DNA of 64,000 nt from contig NZ_AP012330.1 of NCBI RefSeq assembly GCF_001025215.1, forward strand, positions 620,001 to 684,000, read 5' to 3'. A program made the translations under genes and the position numbers. The notes under the pieces are model-generated. The model had not been told where the DNA came from, did no database searches, and worked only from the letters and a program-made list of their open reading frames with translations. Each line of letters opens with the position of its first letter. Position 1 is the stretch's first letter. This document shows, one piece after another, positions 53,796 through 62,629 of the stretch. Source of the stretch: Bifidobacterium pseudocatenulatum DSM 20438 = JCM 1200 = LMG 10505. GTDB lineage: Bacteria > Actinomycetota > Actinomycetes > Actinomycetales > Bifidobacteriaceae.

Positions 53796-54452
53796 GTGTT
53801 CGATTGGACATTTGTGACGCACTACGCGCCGTTCTTCGTCAGCGGCGCGGAGATGACGCTGTTCATCTCCGTGTTCGGCATCGTGCTTTCGATCGTGGTC
53901 GGACTTATCTGCGCAAGCATTGAAATCGCGCGCATTCCAGTGCTGAAGCAGATCGTGCGCGTCTACATCGAACTCAGCCGTAACACGCCGTTGTTGGTGC
54001 AACTGTATTTCCTGTATTTCGGTCTGCCGAAACTTGGCGTCGTCTGGTCCGCGGAACAATGCGCGATCGTGGGACTCGGATTCCTTGGCGGTTCGTATAT
54101 GGCCGAAGCGATGCGCGGCGGCCTCGAAACCATTCCGACCGTGCAGCGCGAATCCGCGTATGTGCTGGGCCTAAGCCAATGGCAGACGTTGAGCCGCGTG
54201 GTGATACCGCAGGCCATCAGCACGTCCATTCCGGGCATTGTGGCCAACGTGATCTTCCTGATCAAGGAATCGTCCGTTGTGTCGGCCATCGCGCTCGCCG
54301 ACGTGATGTACATGGCCAAGGATCTGATCGGCATGTATTACAACACGTATGAATCGTTGTTGATGCTGGTTGTCGCATATCTGGTGATTCTGCTGCCGAT
54401 CTCATTGTTCGGCACTTGGCTGGAACGGAGGTTCGACTATGAGCGGCGCTGA
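53796..54452 (+). CDS. Cysteine-type amino acid ABC transporter permease 1
   Basis: A 218-residue HisM/GltK-type permease with five helices and the EAA loop TVQRESAYVLGLSQWQTLSRVVIPQA near 115. GTG start with GGGAGG 5 bases upstream. It overlaps the next permease gene by 14 bases, so both are made together as a heterodimer. The substrate class is inferred from the CjaA-like binding protein at the end of the operon. Confidence 0.92.
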   Translation: MFDWTFVTHYAPFFVSGAEMTLFISVFGIVLSIVVGLICASIEIARIPVLKQIVRVYIELSRNTPLLVQLYFLYFGLPKLGVVWSAEQCAIVGLGFLGGSYMAEAMRGGLETIPTVQRESAYVLGLSQWQTLSRVVIPQAISTSIPGIVANVIFLIKESSVVSAIALADVMYMAKDLIGMYYNTYESLLMLVVAYLVILLPISLFGTWLERRFDYERR

Positions 54453-55113
54453 GATTCTGCTCGAGCCGGGCGTGTTTCCGCGCCTGTTACAGGGCCTGTG
54501 GGTTACGGTGTGGATCGCCGGTGTGTCGGTGGGTCTTTCCGTGCCGGTTGGATTGGTTGTCGGCTGGCTGATGACGATGAAAAATCCTGTCATTCGTGTG
54601 TTGACCAGGATTTATTTGGATTTCATTCGCATCATGCCGCAATTGGCGTTGCTGTTCATCGCGTTTTACGGTTTCGCCCGTGCGTGGAATTGGAATTTGG
54701 ATGCGACCGGCGCATGCGTGTTCGTGTTCGTGCTGTGGGGCGGCGCGGAATTGGGCGATTTGGTGCGTGGCGCGCTTGAGTCGATTCCGAAAGCCCAGTA
54801 TGAGTCCGCGTATGTGCTTGGGTTGAGTGGCTGGCAGACGTTCGTCACAGTGATTCTGCCGCAAGCGTTGCGTAGGCTTCTGCCGGCTTCGGTGAATCTG
54901 GCGACACGAATCGTGAAAACGACGTCGTTGGCCGTGCTTCTCGGCGTGGTCGAGGTCATCAAAGTGGGTCAACAGATCATCGACGCGAACCGTTTCCAAT
55001 ACCCGACCGGAACCTTGTGGATCTACGGGGTGATTTTCTTCATGTACTTCATCGTGTGCTGGCCGCTGTCCATCGTGGCCCGCCGACTGGAAAAGAGGTG
55101 GTCGCATGACTGA
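54439..55113 (+). CDS. Cysteine-type amino acid ABC transporter permease 2
   Basis: A 224-residue partner permease with EAA loop KAQYESAYVLGLSGWQTFVTVILPQA near 120. It overlaps the ATPase gene by 8 bases. Part of the order permease-permease-ATPase-binding protein. Confidence 0.92.
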   Translation: MSGAEILLEPGVFPRLLQGLWVTVWIAGVSVGLSVPVGLVVGWLMTMKNPVIRVLTRIYLDFIRIMPQLALLFIAFYGFARAWNWNLDATGACVFVFVLWGGAELGDLVRGALESIPKAQYESAYVLGLSGWQTFVTVILPQALRRLLPASVNLATRIVKTTSLAVLLGVVEVIKVGQQIIDANRFQYPTGTLWIYGVIFFMYFIVCWPLSIVARRLEKRWSHD

Positions 55114-55954
55114 TGCAGCGGGCAAGCAGACTCAGGCAGGCCAGGCAAGTCTTGGGATTGCGCATTTGGTCAAGCAGTACGCCAATGCCGACAGGCCAGT
55201 GCTGAACGATATTTCGTTCGACGTGCCGCATGGCAAGGTGTTTGTGATTGTTGGGCCTTCCGGTTCCGGCAAATCGACGTTGTTGCGCACCATCGCAGGC
55301 CTTGAGCCGATTCAGGGCGGCACCATTTCGCTCAACGGCGAAGTGATCGAAACGGGCAAGCCGGGCACTGAGTCCGCTGGACGCAGCAAGCGCAGCAGCG
55401 AACTACGCACCCGCGTTGGCATGGTGTTCCAAAGCTACGACCTGTTTCCCAACAAAACCGTGCTTGGCAACATCACACTGGCGCCGACCTTGGTGCAGAA
55501 GCGAGATAAGGGCGAAGTCGAGCAGGAGGCGATCAGGCTTCTGGAACGCGTCGGCCTTGCCGACCGCAAGGATTCCTGGCCGCACGAGCTTTCCGGCGGC
55601 CAGCGTCAACGCGTGGCCATCTGCCGTGCGCTGATCCTGCATCCGGAAGTGCTGCTGTTCGACGAAGTCACCGCCGCGCTCGATCCGGAAATGGTGCGCG
55701 AAGTGCTCGACGTGATGCTCGAACTCGCCGATTCCGGCCAGACCATGCTCATCGTGACGCACGAAATGCAATTCGCGCGAGCCATCGCCGACCAGGTGAT
55801 CCTGCTTGAAGATGGCGGCATTGTGGAACGGTCCGACGATGCCGAACGATTCTTCACCAATCCGACCACCGAACGTGCCAAGCAGTTCCTGCATACGTTT
55901 GAATTCGATCGGCATCGTAAATCAGCCGAGCAATCCGAACGGTCCGAGCAGTAG
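55106..55954 (+). CDS. Cysteine-type amino acid ABC transporter ATP-binding protein
   Basis: A 282-residue ATPase with Walker [10 protein letters not shown] (50-58), MVFQSYDLFPNKT as Q-loop, signature LSGGQRQR near 161 and Walker B VLLFDEVTAALD near 182. At the Walker B stretch DEV replaces the more common DEP. A charged C-terminal tail (RHRKSAEQSERSEQ) is extra. Confidence 0.94.
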   Translation: MTDAAGKQTQAGQASLGIAHLVKQYANADRPVLNDISFDVPHGKVFVIVGPSGSGKSTLLRTIAGLEPIQGGTISLNGEVIETGKPGTESAGRSKRSSELRTRVGMVFQSYDLFPNKTVLGNITLAPTLVQKRDKGEVEQEAIRLLERVGLADRKDSWPHELSGGQRQRVAICRALILHPEVLLFDEVTAALDPEMVREVLDVMLELADSGQTMLIVTHEMQFARAIADQVILLEDGGIVERSDDAERFFTNPTTERAKQFLHTFEFDRHRKSAEQSERSEQ

Positions 55955-56023
55955 CGCGAAATAGCGCGAATCGGCGAAACCCAAGATTTTGATAGCAGTT
56001 ATCTTTGCAAGAGAGGAGAAACC

Positions 56024-56932
56024 ATGACCGCATCAATCATCAACAAAACATTCAAGAGCATCGTGGCCGCATCGGCCGCGTTGATCATGGCAGCCTCCGT
56101 GGCTGCTTGCGGTCCGTCCGCGGCCACTCCGAGCGACGAAGGCTCCACGGGTAGCGATTCCAGTTCCAGCAGCAGCGCCACCGCCCGCACTCTGGATGAG
56201 ATCAAGAAGTCCGGCAAGCTCAAGGTCGCCGTGTTCTCCGACAAGGCTCCGTTCGGCTACGTCGACAAGGACGGCAACTATGCCGGCTACGACGTCTACT
56301 TCGCCGAGCGCTTGGGCAAGGATCTTGGCGTAGACGTTGAATACACCTCCGTTGACGCCGCCGCCCGAGTCGACGTGCTCACCTCCAACAAGGTCGACAT
56401 CACGCTGGCCAACTTCACCGTCACCGACGAGCGCAAGGAGAAGGTCGACTTCGCCAAGCCGTACATGAAGGTGGCGTTGGGCGTCGTTTCCCCGGAAAAC
56501 GCCGAAATCACCGACGTTGACCAGCTCAAGGGCAAGACCCTGATCGTGACCAAGGGCACCACCGCCGAAACCTTCTTCGAGAAAAACTACCCCGACATCA
56601 AGCTGCAGAAGTACGACCAGTACGCCGATGCCTACAACGCGCTGCTCGACGGCCGTGGCGACGCCTTCTCCACCGACAACACCGAGGTGCTCGCATGGGC
56701 CAAGTCCAACAAGGGCTTCAAGGTCGGTATTACCGAACTGGGCGATAAGGACACCATCGCTGCCGCAGTGCAGAAGGGCAATAAGGAATTGCTTGACTGG
56801 ATCAACGACGAAATCGACAAGCTTGGCGATGAAAACTTCTTCCACAAGGATTATGAGGAGACACTGAAGCCGGTGTATGGCGACGAAGTCGATCCTGATG
56901 AAATCGTGGTCGAAAAAGGTGTGGTCGACTGA
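56024..56932 (+). CDS. CjaA-like cysteine-binding lipoprotein
   Basis: A 302-residue lipoprotein (signal peptide with cysteine in SVAACGPS, Ser-rich tether) and a PBP2 domain. KVAVFSDKAPFGYVDKDGNYAGYD, TSNKVDITLANFTVTDERKEKVDFAKPYMKVALGV, IVTKGTTAETFFEKNYP and ENFFHKDYEETLKPVYGDEV follow the Campylobacter jejuni cysteine receptor CjaA closely, from memory of that protein. Cysteine is therefore the best guess, with glutamate/aspartate as the alternative. AAGAGAGGAGA precedes the ATG. Last gene of the operon. Confidence 0.85.
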   Translation: MTASIINKTFKSIVAASAALIMAASVAACGPSAATPSDEGSTGSDSSSSSSATARTLDEIKKSGKLKVAVFSDKAPFGYVDKDGNYAGYDVYFAERLGKDLGVDVEYTSVDAAARVDVLTSNKVDITLANFTVTDERKEKVDFAKPYMKVALGVVSPENAEITDVDQLKGKTLIVTKGTTAETFFEKNYPDIKLQKYDQYADAYNALLDGRGDAFSTDNTEVLAWAKSNKGFKVGITELGDKDTIAAAVQKGNKELLDWINDEIDKLGDENFFHKDYEETLKPVYGDEVDPDEIVVEKGVVD

Positions 56933-56960
56933 TAACTAGTTAATCAAACTAAATATTTTG

Positions 56961-56992
56961 AACCTTCCGTCGCTTCAGGCGGAAGGTTTTTC
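56961..56992 (+). terminator. Terminator of the cysteine ABC operon
   Basis: AACCTTCCGTC pairs with GGCGGAAGGTT and is followed by TTTTC. Confidence 0.9.
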
Positions 56993-57102
56993 TATATTCA
57001 CATAATCATATTTACATACAAATATATGATTGCTGATAACGCTATATAAAAAACAATTATTACGATTCGCGCCTTCCATAAAAAGCGTATATAGCCACGC
57101 CG

Positions 57103-57135
57103 ATGTTGCCATGTTGTTTTTCCGATATCTTGTGA
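57103..57135 (+). CDS. Possible Cys-Cys leader peptide MLPCCFSDIL
   Basis: ATG, nine codons and TGA encode MLPCCFSDIL with two adjacent Cys codons, 52 bases before the ketopantoate reductase-like gene and a MetQNI operon. A TATATA (57088-57093) lies 9 bases upstream, so the frame could be near-leaderless. The Cys codons overlap the left arm of the hairpin at 57114-57154. Two Cys codons alone are weak evidence. The resemblance to the 33199 leader and the sulfur context raise it. Confidence 0.35.
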   Translation: MLPCCFSDIL

Positions 57136-57154
57136 TTGTCGGCTTGAAAAACAA
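57114..57154 (+). promoter_or_regulatory. Hairpin in the leader of the sulfur operon
   Basis: TTGTTTTT-CCGA (57114-57125) pairs with TCGG-(CTTG)-AAAAACAA (57139-57154). An alternative small stem CTTG/CAAG (57143-57155) is mutually exclusive with it. The stop codon of the possible leader lies in the loop. Confidence 0.45.
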
Positions 57155-57186
57155 GCGAGATGTTTTACGAGAGAGGAGCGCGGAAC

Positions 57187-58209
57187 ATGAAGTACGCAGT
57201 GATCGGTGCCGGCGGAATGGGCATCCAGTACGGTGTGCTGCTGCAGGAATTCGCGCACAAAGACGTCGACTTCGTCGATACATGGAAGCCGAACGTCGAG
57301 AAGATCCGCGAGCAGGGCGGTGCCTACGTGTCGCAAGACGGTGAAGACCGCCATCTCGTGCCGATCAACGTGTACTATCCGGAGGAATACGCCGGCCAGC
57401 CGGACGTGTGGATCGTGTTCCTCAAGCAGATGCAGCTTGACGGCGTGCTCAAGCGCTGCGCCCATCTGTTCAATGAGAAGCAGATCGTGTTCTCCGCCAT
57501 GAACGGCTATGGACACTTCGAAAAGCTCAACGAATACTTCTCCACAGACCGCATTTACGGCGGTACCGCACTGATCGGTGCCTACGTGTACGGCCCCGGC
57601 GATTTCAACTTCACCGGCGGAGTACATGCCAAGGCCATGAACCTGTGTGCCTACGCGGATGATGTGACTGACGAGGTGCGCAAACACGAGCAGGCGCTGT
57701 ACGAGGATTTCGTAACGGCCACGCTCAACCCGACCATCGTGGACAACTTCATCGGCATGTGCATGGCGAAAATCGTATTCAACTCGGTACTGAACACGCT
57801 GTGTACCATGTACCAGATTCGTTTCGGCGAATTCCATGCGCATCCCGACGCACGCTGGCTCACCGAACAGCTGGTCGATGAAGCCTACAGTGCGGCCGAA
57901 GCAGCCGGATACCAACTGTTGGGCACGCGCGAAACGGAAGTCGAAACCATTCTGCACACCGCGGGCGTGGCACATCCGCTGCACTATCCGTCCATGTATC
58001 AAGACCTGACCAAGGGACGTCCAACGGAAGTCGACTACATCAACGGCTATATCGCCAAAGTCGGACGCGAGCATGGCTACGAATGCAAGCTGCACGAATT
58101 CCTAACCCGCGAAGTGCATCTCGCCGAACAAGCCTTCGCCATCCACAATCCAGACATCGTCGCACAGGCCAAAGCCGACGTCGAAGCCAGTAAGCCGGTA
58201 ACGGAATAA
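57187..58209 (+). CDS. Ketopantoate reductase-like (PanE/ApbA family) oxidoreductase
   Basis: A 340-residue protein with an N-terminal NAD(P)-binding Rossmann fold (KYAVIGAGGMGIQYG, GxGxxG at 7-12) and the C-terminal helical PanE_C domain (SMYQDLTKGRPTEVDYINGYI near 275). The family reduces 2-ketopantoate or related 2-keto acids. Here it precedes a MetQNI importer and an aminotransferase, so a role in keto acid or sulfur amino acid metabolism is possible but unproven. ATG 57187 follows GAGAGGAG. Confidence 0.85.
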   Translation: MKYAVIGAGGMGIQYGVLLQEFAHKDVDFVDTWKPNVEKIREQGGAYVSQDGEDRHLVPINVYYPEEYAGQPDVWIVFLKQMQLDGVLKRCAHLFNEKQIVFSAMNGYGHFEKLNEYFSTDRIYGGTALIGAYVYGPGDFNFTGGVHAKAMNLCAYADDVTDEVRKHEQALYEDFVTATLNPTIVDNFIGMCMAKIVFNSVLNTLCTMYQIRFGEFHAHPDARWLTEQLVDEAYSAAEAAGYQLLGTRETEVETILHTAGVAHPLHYPSMYQDLTKGRPTEVDYINGYIAKVGREHGYECKLHEFLTREVHLAEQAFAIHNPDIVAQAKADVEASKPVTE

Positions 58210-58248
58210 TCGTATTTTTTCAAAACAAGTAGGAGAGGGAAAACAACC

Positions 58249-59127
58249 ATGACCATCGCTATTTTCAAGAAGCCGAACGGCATCAAACGAATCGTTGCAG
58301 CAGTACTTGCCGCTGCAACACTTATTTCCGTTGCGGCATGCGGTTCCGGCAACGGCGCATCCGCATCCAAGGAAAGCCTGAACACCACGAAGGGCAAAAC
58401 CACCACAATCACCGTCGGCGTGTGCGCAGGACCATACGGCGACATGGTCGACAAGGTCATCGCGCCACTGCTGAAAGATGACGGTTTCAAACTGAAAACC
58501 AAGCTGTTCAACGATTATGTGCAGCCCAATCAGGCACTTGCATCTGGTTCCATTCAGGCGAATCTTTTCCAGCATGGCAATTATCTGAAGAAGTTCACCG
58601 CCGACAACAATCTCGACCTGACCGCCCTTGGACAGACCCCAACCCTTGGCCTGGGCATCTATTCCAACAAGTACAAGTCCATCGATGACATCGAAGACGG
58701 AGCTACGGTCGCAATCGCGAACGATGGCTCTAACCTGGCACGTTCTCTCGGCGTGCTCCAGCAGCAGGGTCTGGTGACGCTCAAGGGCGAAGTCGATGCC
58801 ACCAAGGCCACGGTCAACGATATCGCATCCAATCCGAAGAACCTCAAAATCAAAACGATCGATGCTGCACAGCTGGCCCGTTCCTTGGACACCGTTGATG
58901 TGGCTCTGGTGCCGGGCAACTACTCTTGGGCTGCTGATCTGAAGCCTGCCGACGCGCTCGCCATGGAAAAGCAGGATGATGGCGTGATCGAAGTGTTCGT
59001 GGTCCGTACCCAGGACGTCGATTCCGACTTCGGCAAGGCCGTCAAGAAACTGCTCGTCAGTCAGAAATTCAAGGACGCCATCGCCAAGAGCGAGTTCAAG
59101 GATTTCGGCAAGCCGACCACTTGGTGA
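58249..59127 (+). CDS. metQ: Methionine-type ABC transporter binding lipoprotein (NlpA/MetQ)
   Basis: A 292-residue NlpA-family lipoprotein with cysteine in SVAACGSG. The mature part opens ITVGVCAGPYGDMVDKVIAPLLKDDG and contains NLFQHGNYLKKF and PNDGSN-like AIANDGSNLARSL, all typical of MetQ. Binds methionine or a related sulfur amino acid for the MetN/MetI pair downstream. GGAGAGGG precedes the ATG. A terminator separates it from metN. Confidence 0.92.
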   Translation: MTIAIFKKPNGIKRIVAAVLAAATLISVAACGSGNGASASKESLNTTKGKTTTITVGVCAGPYGDMVDKVIAPLLKDDGFKLKTKLFNDYVQPNQALASGSIQANLFQHGNYLKKFTADNNLDLTALGQTPTLGLGIYSNKYKSIDDIEDGATVAIANDGSNLARSLGVLQQQGLVTLKGEVDATKATVNDIASNPKNLKIKTIDAAQLARSLDTVDVALVPGNYSWAADLKPADALAMEKQDDGVIEVFVVRTQDVDSDFGKAVKKLLVSQKFKDAIAKSEFKDFGKPTTW

Positions 59128-59157
59128 CCGCTGCAGCGCGGCGATAGGTAATATGCA

Positions 59158-59193
59158 AAGACCCGTATGAATTGGGAAACTCATACGGGCTTT
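59158..59193 (+). terminator. Terminator between metQ and metN
   Basis: CCCGTATGA (with AAG) pairs with TCATACGGG (with CTT) around a 10-base loop, then TTT. It is probably leaky, lowering transporter subunits relative to the binding protein. Confidence 0.7.
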
Positions 59194-59208
59194 ATGCAAA
59201 CGAGATTC

Positions 59209-59249
59209 ATCGAACGAAACGTATCGAACGAAACGTATCGAACGAACGT
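59209..59249 (+). repeat. Three tandem copies of a 14-base repeat before metN
   Basis: ATCGAACGAAACGT at 59209-59222 and 59223-59236, and a 13-base variant to 59249. It lies in the spacer just upstream of the metN ribosome binding site. Confidence 0.8.
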
Positions 59250-59282
59250 AAACACGTACTTGAACGGAATGAGGAACGAACC

Positions 59283-60344
59283 ATGAGCGTTATTGAACTC
59301 AACGACGTGTCCGTGACCTTTCATGAAGGCGGACGAACCGTCGAAGCGGTCAAACATGTGAACATCAGCGTGGAAAAAGGCGAAATCTTCGGCATCGTGG
59401 GCTTCTCCGGAGCAGGCAAATCCACGTTGGTGCGCACCATCAACCTGCTGGAACGACCGACGGGCGGTCATGTGGTGATCGACGGCAGCGACATCACCGC
59501 ACTCAAAGGCGGTCAGCTGCGCGACCTGCGCAAGAAAATCGGCTTTATTTTCCAAGGATTCAACCTGATCACCAATGTCACGGTCGGCAAGAACATCGAA
59601 TTCGCGCTGAAAGCCGGCGGATATCCGAAAGCGCAATGGTCGGCACGCATCCGCGAACTGCTGGCACTGGTCGGTTTGGAAAACAAAATCGACAGCTACC
59701 CGTCAAGCCTGTCGGGCGGGCAAAAACAGCGTGTATCCATCGCACGTGCGCTCGCCAACAAGCCGGAAATCCTGCTGTGCGATGAAGCTACCAGCGCACT
59801 TGACCTGGAAACCACGGAAGGCATTCTGGCGCTTCTGCAACGCATCAACCGCGAACTGGGCATTACCATCGTGTTCATCACGCATCAGCTTGACGTGGCG
59901 AAGCAGATTTTCGACCGAGTGGCCGTTATGGAAAACGGTGTGGTAGTGGAGCAAGGCAACACCTTCGACGTGTTCAGCACGCCGAAGCATCCGACCACCA
60001 AAGCGTTGGTGGAATGCTATCTGGGCATTGCGGTGCCGCCGCAGCTGGTGCCGTCGCTGCCGGCCGGCACCATCGTGGAACTGCGATACAAGGGGGATGC
60101 GGCACTCGAACCGCTCATCAGCCGGGTCGCGCAGGATTACGGCGTGAGCATCGACGTGCTGCATGCGAATGTGGAGTATTTCGGTTCGCAGGCCATCGGC
60201 ATTCTGATTGTGCTCGTTTCTGGCGCGGGGGAGCCGCTGGTGCAGGCGTTGAATACGTTGAGAACGCATGTGTTCAGCTATCGGGAACTTGATCGTGGGC
60301 AGCTGGTTGTGGCCGCCGAAGCTGCGGATAATCAGGAGGCGTGA
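59283..60344 (+). CDS. metN: Methionine-type ABC transporter ATP-binding protein
   Basis: A 353-residue ATPase with Walker A GFSGAGKST (40-48), signature LSGGQKQR near 143, Walker B ILLCDEATSALD near 163, and a C-terminal NIL domain (about 270-345) that binds methionine and inhibits transport when internal methionine is high. ATG 59283 follows GAGGAA. The upstream frame from 59172 runs through the tandem repeat and is not coding. The stop overlaps the next gene's region. Confidence 0.94.
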   Translation: MSVIELNDVSVTFHEGGRTVEAVKHVNISVEKGEIFGIVGFSGAGKSTLVRTINLLERPTGGHVVIDGSDITALKGGQLRDLRKKIGFIFQGFNLITNVTVGKNIEFALKAGGYPKAQWSARIRELLALVGLENKIDSYPSSLSGGQKQRVSIARALANKPEILLCDEATSALDLETTEGILALLQRINRELGITIVFITHQLDVAKQIFDRVAVMENGVVVEQGNTFDVFSTPKHPTTKALVECYLGIAVPPQLVPSLPAGTIVELRYKGDAALEPLISRVAQDYGVSIDVLHANVEYFGSQAIGILIVLVSGAGEPLVQALNTLRTHVFSYRELDRGQLVVAAEAADNQEA

Positions 60345-60349
60345 GAACA

Positions 60350-61009
60350 ATGGAAGAAACTCTGGAAATCCTTCAAGACAATCTCGGTCAGGCGTTGATC
60401 GACACGGCATACATGGTTGTGGTGTCGGCGATTATCGGCGTGGTGTTGGGCACGTTGGTGGCGTTGCTGCTGTATTTGACCGAAAATCGTTTGTTCACGC
60501 CGAATCATGCGTTGAACGTTATTGTCGGTTTCATCGTCAACGCGATTCGTTCGCTGCCGTTCCTGATTCTCATGGTGGTGCTTATTCCGGTTGCGCAATT
60601 GATTCTGGGTGATCCTTACACGCCGACAGGTGGCGCAATTTCCCTGTCGATCGCCGCGGTGCCGTTCTTTGCGCGAATCGCGGAAAGCGCGTTTTCCGAA
60701 GTTGATCCGGGCTTGCTTGAAGCTGCCATCTCCACTGGTGCCACCACACGCCAAATCATTGTGGATGCGGTATTCCCTCAGGCCTTGCCGTCGTTCATTC
60801 GTGGTGTGGTGCTCACCATTATTTCACTGATTGGCTATTCCGCAATGGTCGGAACGATCGGCGCTGGCGGCATCGGCGATATGGCCATTCAATACGGCTA
60901 TAACCGTTACGAAACCGGCGTGCTCGTCGTGATTGTTATTATTCTGATCGTCATTGTGCAGATCATTCAATGGATCGGCGATTGGTTCGCACGCAAGGTG
61001 ACGCACTGA
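60350..61009 (+). CDS. metI: Methionine-type ABC transporter permease
   Basis: A 219-residue MetI-type permease with five helices and EAA loop GLLEAAISTGATTRQIIVDAVFPQA near 125. ATG 60350 is preferred (AGGAGG about 10 bases upstream). A GTG at 60341 overlapping the metN stop is possible. Confidence 0.93.
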   Translation: MEETLEILQDNLGQALIDTAYMVVVSAIIGVVLGTLVALLLYLTENRLFTPNHALNVIVGFIVNAIRSLPFLILMVVLIPVAQLILGDPYTPTGGAISLSIAAVPFFARIAESAFSEVDPGLLEAAISTGATTRQIIVDAVFPQALPSFIRGVVLTIISLIGYSAMVGTIGAGGIGDMAIQYGYNRYETGVLVVIVIILIVIVQIIQWIGDWFARKVTH

Positions 61010-61071
61010 TGGTTGCGTATATGCGTGAATGTGCGCATATACAGTCGCACGATGATAGAGAGGGTTGATGA

Positions 61072-62250
61072 ATGACTTCGTATGTTTCTCCTGTTGCGTT
61101 CACTACGGTGGCGCAGTCGATTCCGCCGAATGTGTTCGCCGATATGGATCGCAAAGTGGCTGCCGCGGTTGCGGACGGGGCCGACGTGATCGACCTGGCC
61201 AAAGGCAATCCGGATGCGTTCCCCGCTGACTTCATTCGAGAAGTGGCCAAAAAGGCGGTTGACGATCCGGCCAATGCCCGTTATTCGCCGTTCGATGGCA
61301 AGCCGAGTTTTCTGCAGGCTGCCGAACAGTGGTATCGCAACACGTATGGTGTTGAGGTTGATTGGAAAACACAGCTTTTTGCCGTGGAGGGCGCGGTTGA
61401 TGGTCTCGCGGCGCTGTTCGCCGTGCTTGTTTCGCCGGGCGATGCTGTGGCATATGCGGATCCGTATTACCCCTCGTATCATTGCATGACGGTGATGAGC
61501 CGTGCCGAGGAGGTTCTGCTGCCGTCACTGCCAGAGCGCGGCTTCCTGCCGGACTTGGATGCGGTGCCTGCGCAAGTGTGGAATCGTGTGAAAGTGCTGG
61601 TGCTCAACTATCCGAACAATCCGACGGGTGCGCAGGCTCCGCGTGGGTTTCTGCAACGTGCCATCGATTTGGCTCATGAATATCATTTCGCGATCGTGCA
61701 GGATTTCGCTTATGCGGGATTGGGGGTCGATGCGCAGCAAATCAGCATACTGTCGCTGCCGGGTGCCTTCGATATTGCGGTGGAAGTATGCTCGCTGTCG
61801 AAAATGTATGCGATGGCCGGCTGGCGTGCCGGTTTCATCGCGGGCAACGACGACATTGTGTCTCATGTGAAGCAGTACCACTATCAAATGGGTTCCATGG
61901 TTACGTCCAGCATTCAAGACGCGGGCACTGTGGCACTGCTGTCGGATCAGAGCTGTGTGGCCGAACTTGCGGAACGGTATGCGTCTCGTCGCGAAATCGT
62001 GGCAGGCGGATTGCGTGAAGCCGGACTTGATGTTTTCGATTCAGACGGTGGCATCTACGCTTGGGTGCACGCTCCTGAAGATCAGACGGGTGAACAATTT
62101 GCCGACACGCTGCTGGAACGTGCGGCCGTCGCCGCGCTGCCGGGCACGTGTTTCGGCAAAGTAGGCAAGGATTACGTACGATTCAGCCTGCTTAAATCCG
62201 AGGACCAGTTGCGTGAGGCTGTGCGCCGGGTGACTGCTGTGCTAGCGTAA
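61072..62250 (+). CDS. Pyridoxal phosphate-dependent aminotransferase (class I/II)
   Basis: A 392-residue fold-type I aminotransferase. LAKGNPDAFPADF, DPYYPSYH near 130, NYPNNPTGAQ near 180 and the PLP lysine Lys244 in SLSKMYAMAGWRAGF are present. It resembles LL-diaminopimelate/MalY-type and aspartate-type enzymes, and the exact substrate is open. Its position after metQNI hints at methionine or keto-methionine turnover. GAGAGGG lies upstream. Confidence 0.9.
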   Translation: MTSYVSPVAFTTVAQSIPPNVFADMDRKVAAAVADGADVIDLAKGNPDAFPADFIREVAKKAVDDPANARYSPFDGKPSFLQAAEQWYRNTYGVEVDWKTQLFAVEGAVDGLAALFAVLVSPGDAVAYADPYYPSYHCMTVMSRAEEVLLPSLPERGFLPDLDAVPAQVWNRVKVLVLNYPNNPTGAQAPRGFLQRAIDLAHEYHFAIVQDFAYAGLGVDAQQISILSLPGAFDIAVEVCSLSKMYAMAGWRAGFIAGNDDIVSHVKQYHYQMGSMVTSSIQDAGTVALLSDQSCVAELAERYASRREIVAGGLREAGLDVFDSDGGIYAWVHAPEDQTGEQFADTLLERAAVAALPGTCFGKVGKDYVRFSLLKSEDQLREAVRRVTAVLA

Positions 62251-62279
62251 TTTTTCCTACGTAGCCTTTTTGCATGGAT

Positions 62280-62311
62280 GAGCGATTGCGTGCTTGCGCA
62301 ATCGCTTTTCC
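62280..62311 (+). terminator. Terminator after the aminotransferase gene
   Basis: AGCGATTGCG pairs with CGCAATCGCT around TGCTTG and is followed by TTTT. Confidence 0.9.
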
Positions 62312-62629
62312 TATTTTCCTCCGATTGTTTGCGATCGTCTTTCGATCGGTTGTGGACGTCCCATCCTCCAATTGCCATCGAAACGTCTTTCCCTTAGGAA
62401 ACCGACACACGCTCCTTATGCAGGCGACGTTTTTGCGATTGCGGTGCGGTGTCTTGCATCTCCGCCGTTTGATAGCTGCTTACAGGAAAATGTTATGGCG
62501 ATTCGCGCGTTCTATAGCCAACGTTGATAAGGCGCGGCGCGCGTTGAAACGCAGGATGCGGTTTAGTGGGTACCAGCGACCGCGTGAATGGCACGCGGCA
62601 ATGAACCACAACCCAAGGGGGTGCACATC
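62312..62629 (+). promoter_or_regulatory. Leader region of the cystathionine gamma-synthase pseudogene
   Basis: 318 bases without a convincing gene. A stem CCGCGTG/CACGCGG (62580-62598) is followed closely by CCACAACCC-AA-GGGGGTG (62605-62624), which could pair and hide the AAGGGGG ribosome binding site. This may be a decayed or still active regulatory leader. I recognise no known riboswitch. Confidence 0.35.

Noticed and set aside
62550..62629. T-box riboswitch (GTGGGTACCAGCGACCGCG resembles the T-box motif)
   Set aside because: The motif deviates from the T-box consensus, no specifier stem could be recognised, and the downstream gene is a pseudogene.
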